A DNA stretch of 13,147 bases from an uncultured bacterium (GTDB lineage Bacteria; Bacteroidota; Ignavibacteria; Kapaibacteriales; UBA2268): NCBI GenBank assembly GCA_937875295.1, contig CALLXS010000033.1:1-13147 (forward strand), read 5' to 3'. The first letter of the stretch is position 1. Every line of letters starts with the position of its first letter. A program made the translations under genes and the position numbers. The notes under the pieces are model-generated. The model searched no databases. It saw only the letters and a list, made by a program, of their open reading frames with translations, and was not told where the DNA came from. Of this stretch, positions 7,868 through 13,147 are shown piece after piece.

Positions 7868-10800
7868 TTAAGCAATATAATAACCGTTTACTTTTTTACT
7901 ATGTGCTACTAGATTTCGATAAATCTCATCTTTTGATAGGATTTCATCGCAACCCAATATAATGATTTGTTCTTTAGCTCTGGTGAGAGCTACATTGAGT
8001 TTCCTATCAATATATTGATTAAATAAATAGGTTCGAGAACTTATTTTCTCAATCAAGCTATGATAATTAGTTGCGAAAGAATAAATTATTATATCTCTTT
8101 CGCTACCTTGATACCTTTCGACAGTATCAATTGTGATTTTCTTTAAATCATCAGACGAAATTGCTCCTTCTAAATATTTAGCTATTATCGCACATTGAGC
8201 CCTAAATGGAGAAATCACTCCGATTGATTTCTCTGTCAAATTCTCTCCCAATGCTTTAATATAATTTTGGATAATTCTCAAGCTCAATTCTGCTTCTGAT
8301 ATATTATATTTGATGGCTTTTTCACGTTTTGAATTAATAAAAACAAACCTTTTCTTAGAAATTTCATCAATTAAATTATCCTCAAAATCATTTTCAAACA
8401 TATTAAAATCTTTACTTTGATGATTTTCAATATCTAAAATTTCAAGTTTAGAATTATAAAAATAAACATTAGGGAACTCCTGCACATCTCGGTGCATTCT
8501 TGCTTGTTTATATAAATTACCCGTAGCATAATTCCAATTTCTATGAACAATATTTCTTAGCATCCTCTCAAAAATTGAATTAGACATACTTTGGAATCCA
8601 ATATCAATTAAATCTTTGTCTAATTCACTATCTAAAGCACTAGTTTGAGAGGTTATAGCAGGTAATTGTTTTTCATCTCCAATTAGAATAAATCTTTTAG
8701 CTTTGCAAAGAGTACCAACAATTTGAGGTTCTAATATTTGCGAAGCTTCATCGACAATTATAGTATCAAAATCCCAAATATCGAATATTTCAAAATTATT
8801 TACTGCAGAAAATACCGTAGAAGCTACAATTTTAAATTTATTTATTTTTTTATATAAATTGCGGAAATCATTGCTCTCAACCATATTGCATAGGAGATGA
8901 TCTTGGTGAATTGAGGATTCTTTATTTCCAAGTCTCAAATAATCAAATCCTAATTTATTAATTACATTGCAAATTTCATCTAATGCTCGATTTGTGTACG
9001 CTATTAACAAAATATTTTCGCTTGTATGCTCAATTAAATATTTAACTAAATAACGTATCACATAAGAAGTTTTACCTGTACCTGGAGGTCCTTGCAATAA
9101 ATAATAATCATTTGAATTAAGGATTTCATTTAATACTTCATTTTGATTATCAGTAAGCTCTTTATAGTGAATGTAAATTTTTTCGTCTCGTATTCTTGGA
9201 GCTTTCACACCTAAAATGATCTTCTTTTTTTCATCGTCGCAGTATAAAAATTCAGATAAATTTGGGATTAATTTTTTTGTATTCGAGTCAGATTGGTCAC
9301 GTTCAATAACCCAATTCCCAATCTTTTTAAAGAAATTTTTAATAGGATATGATTTATTTCTTATTGTAATTATTATATTTTTATTATCAATTTCTTTAAT
9401 TGAACCTTTTAAAATAATATCATTTACAGGTGTTTGAAAATCATCAGTTTTTTGATATACTATAACTATATCGCCTCTTCGAAATGAATCGATATAAAAT
9501 GAGTCATCATTTCGCTGGAAGAATAAATGCAATTTTTCAAAATCAGATTTTTCGCTCAATAAATTTAAATTATCAATGACAAGGGCTTTTTCTTTCTTTT
9601 CATCAATATTTAATTTCCATAAATCAGAAGTGATTGAATTATTTGAATTAGAAATAATATCAGAAAGCAATTCTTTTAATAAAAAATTAAGTAATTTATT
9701 ATAATAGTTTTTTTCTAAATCGCTCGAATTAATATAAATTTCATAGAAATTATTCACATCATAGATCTTATATTTTGGCAAACCAGATAAATCTTCAAAA
9801 TAATTTTCTATACTTGGTGCTTTATTTTTTGATAATTTAATCAGCTCAAATACTAAATTATTTCTTAACTTTACGATTTCTCTATAATAATTTTCATTTA
9901 TAGCTGCATTTCTATTTGGCTCTGTAGTACACATAGCATAATAAATAGAGGAATTGCCCTTTCTATCCGGATACACAGAGCTTAAGATCATATTATAACA
10001 AGAGACTTGAGCATAATGACTACTCCACATTCCGGCACGAAAAGTGTTTTTCCCGGTGCCTAAGGTCATATTTATATTAGGGAATTTACCGGATTTAAGC
10101 TCGATAATATCTTTTAGATTTTCATCTTTGTCATCTTCAATAAGCAAATCTAATCTACCCTGCATACCCCATTTTGGCGATATAAATGAGGGTTCAATAA
10201 TTGAATTAGACGATTCAATATTTTCGATAAATTGCTTAATATTTGAAAAATAATTACTTAATTCAGGTTTTAATAGTTTCACATCTTCTTTATTGGTCTT
10301 GCTCAAAGCATAAAGCGAAATGGGTCGCGATTTAATACTTTGCTCGTACAATTCCTCAAAAGTTGCTTCAGGATTAATAATTAACTCATCGAAAATATTA
10401 TTAATTATATTACCTTTAAGCAAAGAAATATTTGATTTTTTGGGCAAAATCAAATTAAAAAAATAGGAATATTTATTCGAAGCATCTATGGAACTTGCTA
10501 AATCTGTTACATCAAAGAGAAAATCAGGTTCTAATACAATAAAAGATTTTCTATTTAATTCGATTTTGTTTCCATTTAAGATACTTATATTAATAATATT
10601 TAAATTTGAGCTTTCGTTAGAATACTTATATATATCTTCCCACTCATTATTTAGCAAGAGCGAAAATATTTCTTCATTATAAAAAACATCTAATAAATAG
10701 GAATGTTCGGAATCGTCAATTTTCTCTTCATATTTTTTAACGACTATAGCTGAATAAAGATTTACAGTTTCACTTGTAATTGCATTTTTTTGAAATGGCA

Positions 10801-11212
10801 ATTTTTTTGTTGAAATATCAAGAATTTTATCAGTAAAAACATCTGAAAAATCGTAATATAAAACTTTATAAAGCTGAACAATAAGTTTGGAAATAGTATT
10901 TATTGAATTTTGATTTATTTTTTTAGAAGAATCTTTGCTTAATTTATTAGTATAATTTCTAATTGAATGTAAAGAATTACTTAATTCTGCAGAAAATTTA
11001 TATTTATTAATAATAAATTCAAATTTCGCATAATCTGAATTAATATATTGATTTTCTCTATCGGTAATGGAACTAATGAGTTCTGTAAGCAGTTTATAAA
11101 GCAGGAAGAACTTATTGCGATTATCAATAAGTTCATCAGAATAAATATTTTTTAATGATTCAATAAAAATAAATGAATTTTCATTAATATTTGGACTTTC
11201 CTTTTCATTCAT
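7868..11212 (-). CDS. Dna2-like nuclease-helicase: PD-(D/E)XK nuclease fused to Upf1-type SF1 helicase
   Basis: A 1114-aa protein in three parts. Residues 1 to about 335 are Lys/Asn/Ser-rich and match no family I know. Next comes a RecB/Cas4-type PD-(D/E)XK nuclease: E340, GRLD (D355), ELKSGK (E371, K373), and the Q402/Y406 motif HYAQVSCY. Residues about 560-640 (RRGDIVIVYQ) look like the beta-barrel inserted in Upf1/Dna2 helicases. The helicase core is complete: Gln motif near Q690, Walker A GPPGTGKT (708-715), Ia AYTNRALDE, Walker B DEAS (821-824), III GDEKQLP (845-851), QARMH (903-907), V ERYQGSE (1032-1038), VI NVALTRAK (1073-1080). Such enzymes unwind DNA 5'-3' and cut single strands or flaps during repair and replication. 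The Cys cluster that binds an iron-sulfur centre in Dna2 and Cas4 is absent; the first Cys is residue 405. It follows recJ by 16 bp, implying co-transcription. Confidence 0.85.
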   Translation of the reverse strand: MNEKESPNINENSFIFIESLKNIYSDELIDNRNKFFLLYKLLTELISSITDRENQYINSDYAKFEFIINKYKFSAELSNSLHSIRNYTNKLSKDSSKKINQNSINTISKLIVQLYKVLYYDFSDVFTDKILDISTKKLPFQKNAITSETVNLYSAIVVKKYEEKIDDSEHSYLLDVFYNEEIFSLLLNNEWEDIYKYSNESSNLNIINISILNGNKIELNRKSFIVLEPDFLFDVTDLASSIDASNKYSYFFNLILPKKSNISLLKGNIINNIFDELIINPEATFEELYEQSIKSRPISLYALSKTNKEDVKLLKPELSNYFSNIKQFIENIESSNSIIEPSFISPKWGMQGRLDLLIEDDKDENLKDIIELKSGKFPNINMTLGTGKNTFRAGMWSSHYAQVSCYNMILSSVYPDRKGNSSIYYAMCTTEPNRNAAINENYYREIVKLRNNLVFELIKLSKNKAPSIENYFEDLSGLPKYKIYDVNNFYEIYINSSDLEKNYYNKLLNFLLKELLSDIISNSNNSITSDLWKLNIDEKKEKALVIDNLNLLSEKSDFEKLHLFFQRNDDSFYIDSFRRGDIVIVYQKTDDFQTPVNDIILKGSIKEIDNKNIIITIRNKSYPIKNFFKKIGNWVIERDQSDSNTKKLIPNLSEFLYCDDEKKKIILGVKAPRIRDEKIYIHYKELTDNQNEVLNEILNSNDYYLLQGPPGTGKTSYVIRYLVKYLIEHTSENILLIAYTNRALDEICNVINKLGFDYLRLGNKESSIHQDHLLCNMVESNDFRNLYKKINKFKIVASTVFSAVNNFEIFDIWDFDTIIVDEASQILEPQIVGTLCKAKRFILIGDEKQLPAITSQTSALDSELDKDLIDIGFQSMSNSIFERMLRNIVHRNWNYATGNLYKQARMHRDVQEFPNVYFYNSKLEILDIENHQSKDFNMFENDFEDNLIDEISKKRFVFINSKREKAIKYNISEAELSLRIIQNYIKALGENLTEKSIGVISPFRAQCAIIAKYLEGAISSDDLKKITIDTVERYQGSERDIIIYSFATNYHSLIEKISSRTYLFNQYIDRKLNVALTRAKEQIIILGCDEILSKDEIYRNLVAHSKKVNGYYIA

Positions 11213-11228
11213 TTTTATTTGTGATTAC

Positions 11229-12932
11229 CTAATCATTTTCTAATCTAAGATCTTTAATTCGCAATTGTATCATATTATGCCCATTATAATTGCTTTCTTC
11301 GATATTATATACAATTGAAAATGGTTTGCCAGTAGAGCAAATATCAATTTTATGACCTAAATTATATCCAATTGCATCAATTACAAAATGAGATTGATAA
11401 GCTCTAAATTTTAGGTGGTTGCTTCCTACTATTTTCACACCATTTGCTGTAGTTACTCCTTTTGAATAGAAGAATGGTTTTTGATTATCATAACCAAAAG
11501 GAGCGAATTTTTGCAGTGTAGATAAGAAAATTGGTGATAATTCATTTAACTTTAGTTCTGCATCAATTTGAATTTCTGGTTGTGTCATTTCTTTGCTTAA
11601 CTTTTCATTTGTGATAGAATTGAAAAGTTTTCTAAATTCATCAACTTTTAGTTCGCTAAGTGAAAGACCAGCAGCATATTTATGTCCACCATATTCATCT
11701 AATAAATGGTCGCAACCTTTTAGTGCAGCATGCACATCAAAATTATTAGTAGAGCGAGCAGAACCTTTTGCCATATTATCTATAGAAGTGAGCAATACCG
11801 TCGGCAAATGATACCTCTCTACGAGACGAGAAGCAACAATTCCTATAACGCCGGCATGCCAATGAGGTGCATGCAAGACCAAAGAACGATTACCCTCTTC
11901 TTCGATTTGCTTTTCTGCCATAGGAATAGCTTCTTCAAAGGTCTGTTCGTCAATGGCTCTGCGTCTAATATTTTCTCTTTCTAGCTTTTGAGCGATACGA
12001 AATGCTTCGATTGAATCTTGCTGGATCATCATTTTTACAGATCTTTTGGCATCGCCTAATCTACCAGCAGCATTTATAAGAGGAGCTAAATTAAAAACAA
12101 TGTTAGATGTATTTACCTGTCCGACTTTAATCCCTGTGCAATCAAGTAGCCCTTTAATTCCTGCTCTAGGATTGGTATTTAGCAACTCAAGCCCAAGTTT
12201 AGTAAGAATTCTATTTTCACCTATAAGTGGTACCATATCAGCAGCAGAAGCAATTGCAACGAAATCGAGATATTTCATTGCTAATTCAGGTTTGTTAAGC
12301 TTTTGCGCAATAGCTTGAATAAGCTTAAATGCAACACCTGTAGCTGCAAAATGTTTAAATGGATATTTATCACCTGGCTTAAGTGGGTCTAATATTGCAT
12401 ATGCTTCTGGTAATTCTTCGGTAGGCTCGTGGTGATCGCAAATAATTGCATCAAGACCGATTGATTGGGCGTATTTAAGAGGTTCTAAAGATGTTATTCC
12501 GACGTCGACGCTGATTAATACAGATGCTCCAAGATCTTTGGCTCTATTCATTGAATAAATAGAAAGCCCATATCCCTCGAGAAATCTGTCTGGAATGTAA
12601 TACTCACTCCTTCCTCCTATTTCTCGAATAAATAAGTACATAAGAGATGTGCTACTAGTGCCATCTACATCATAATCGCCGTGAATCCATACTAATTCAT
12701 CATTAGCTACAGCTTTTAAAATTCTATCCACAGCCTCTTTCATACCATCCATTAAAAATGGATCGTGCATTCCTGATGCGTCAGATTCGAAGAATTCCTT
12801 AGCTTTAGTTACGCTATTAATACCTCGATTAACAAGTACCGTTGCCAGACTTGTGTGTATTTTAAGCTCTTTTTCTAATTTATATATTGTACTTTCATCA
12901 GCATCTTTTTTAAAAACCCAAAGATTATCCAA
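11229..12932 (-). CDS. recJ: single-stranded-DNA-specific exonuclease RecJ
   Basis: A 567-aa DHH-family 5'-3' ssDNA exonuclease, full length for the family. It resects DNA in RecF-pathway recombination, mismatch repair and base-excision repair. The DHH domain carries HGDYDVDG (84-91), D143 in SVDVGITS and the DHH triad at 166-168, all metal ligands. A later ligand is expected around D227/D232, and NAAGRLGDA follows at 287-295. The DHHA1 domain shows HWHAGVIGIVASR (357-369), GSARS (390-394) and GGHKYAAG (415-422). The C-terminal 110 residues are the OB-like domain. The start is TTG at 12932: an in-frame TAA lies 21 bp upstream and no ATG or GTG intervenes. The resulting N-terminus MDNLWVF matches the usual RecJ opening. 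There is no Shine-Dalgarno. It is the first gene of a pair with the Dna2-like gene. Confidence 0.95.
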   Translation of the reverse strand: MDNLWVFKKDADESTIYKLEKELKIHTSLATVLVNRGINSVTKAKEFFESDASGMHDPFLMDGMKEAVDRILKAVANDELVWIHGDYDVDGTSSTSLMYLFIREIGGRSEYYIPDRFLEGYGLSIYSMNRAKDLGASVLISVDVGITSLEPLKYAQSIGLDAIICDHHEPTEELPEAYAILDPLKPGDKYPFKHFAATGVAFKLIQAIAQKLNKPELAMKYLDFVAIASAADMVPLIGENRILTKLGLELLNTNPRAGIKGLLDCTGIKVGQVNTSNIVFNLAPLINAAGRLGDAKRSVKMMIQQDSIEAFRIAQKLERENIRRRAIDEQTFEEAIPMAEKQIEEEGNRSLVLHAPHWHAGVIGIVASRLVERYHLPTVLLTSIDNMAKGSARSTNNFDVHAALKGCDHLLDEYGGHKYAAGLSLSELKVDEFRKLFNSITNEKLSKEMTQPEIQIDAELKLNELSPIFLSTLQKFAPFGYDNQKPFFYSKGVTTANGVKIVGSNHLKFRAYQSHFVIDAIGYNLGHKIDICSTGKPFSIVYNIEESNYNGHNMIQLRIKDLRLEND

Positions 12933-13105
12933 TTGGTTGCCAAATATTTATTTTAATTTCTAATGTAAGCAAATTAACACAATTTTCCCAAAAAAAAAAA
13001 TATTTCTTACAAATCTGTGTAATTTTTTTGACAACTAGTAATTAATTACATTTTTTTTTAAATATTCCGATAATCTCACTATTAATTATTTTAAATTTTA
13101 AACAT

Positions 13106-13110
13106 CGGAG
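13106..13110 (+). promoter_or_regulatory. ribosome binding site of the right-edge gene
   Basis: CGGAG (13106-13110) ends nine bases before the ATG at 13120. It is one of only two good Shine-Dalgarno sequences in the window and is the main support for the partial gene. A TTGACA at 13028-13033 lies upstream, but no matching -10 box at normal spacing was found. Confidence 0.45.
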
Positions 13111-13119
13111 TATTTTAAT

Positions 13120-13147
13120 ATGTTAAGTTGGAACAAGCTTAAAATTG
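13120..13147 (+). CDS. start of an unidentified gene, cut by the window edge
   Basis: An ATG at 13120 opens a frame reading MLSWNKLKI and continuing past the right edge without a stop. The GGAG nine bases upstream supports a real start. Nine codons are too few to name a family. It would be divergent from recJ; the spacer of about 190 bp between them has runs of 11 A (12990-13000) and nine T (13051-13059), which suggest bent promoter DNA but nothing more definite. Confidence 0.5.

Noticed and set aside
7868..12932. The recJ and Dna2-like pair as an anti-phage defence island.
   Set aside because: No effector, sensor, toxin, recombinase or mobile-element part is nearby, the neighbours are housekeeping genes, and RecJ is a core repair enzyme. 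Repair or replication is the simpler reading.
12936..12975. A Bacteroidota-type promoter for recJ (TTTG, 21-bp spacer, AATATTTG on the minus strand).
   Set aside because: The -7 element would end only eight bases before the TTG start, leaving almost no leader. The match is imperfect and A/T-rich chance hits are frequent.
13027..13054. TTGACA at 13028-13033 followed by TACATTTT at 13047-13054 as a promoter for the right-edge gene.
   Set aside because: The spacing is too short for either a sigma-70 type or a Bacteroidota-type promoter, and no -10 box sits at 16-18 bp.

Overview
The window is very AT-rich, with A/T-only spacers. It holds eight complete protein genes and the first codons of a ninth. 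No RNA gene, insertion sequence, CRISPR array or prophage part was seen. Low GC, near absence of Shine-Dalgarno sequences (only two starts have a GGAG), a DUF1460 protein, a long SpeA arginine decarboxylase and a Dna2-like nuclease-helicase together suggest a member of the Bacteroidota/Chlorobiota/Ignavibacteriota group. This is inference; no marker gene fixes the lineage.

Layout. (1) 151-4523, minus strand: four genes transcribed in the order rnhA (RNase HI), a DUF1460 NlpC/P60-like secreted hydrolase, a secreted phosphodiester glycosidase (NAGPA domain) with a very basic linker, and hpnE (FAD-dependent squalene/hopanoid-pathway enzyme). Gaps are 28-75 bp, so one operon is possible. (2) 4683-7800, plus strand: a secreted beta-lactamase-fold serine hydrolase, divergent from rnhA, then speA with its own good ribosome binding site. 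(3) 7868-12932, minus strand: recJ followed after 16 bp by a 1114-aa protein joining a RecB/Cas4-type PD-(D/E)XK nuclease motif set to an Upf1/Dna2-type SF1 helicase. (4) 13120 to the right edge, plus strand: the start of an unknown gene.

Two themes run through the window. One is nucleic-acid processing: RecJ (5'-3' ssDNA exonuclease), the Dna2-like enzyme and RNase HI all have activities that elsewhere act on primers, flaps, R-loops or resected ends. The other is the cell envelope: the DUF1460 hydrolase, the NAGPA glycosidase and the serine hydrolase all carry signal peptides, and HpnE would feed membrane triterpenoids.

Most of this looks like ordinary chromosomal content. The part most worth a second look is the recJ/Dna2-like pair, because the nuclease domain keeps its catalytic motifs but lacks the iron-sulfur cysteines of Dna2, Cas4 and AddB. 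Next are the Lys/Arg-rich linker of the glycosidase and the serine hydrolase with altered active-site motifs. I found no convincing evidence of a complete new multi-gene system.
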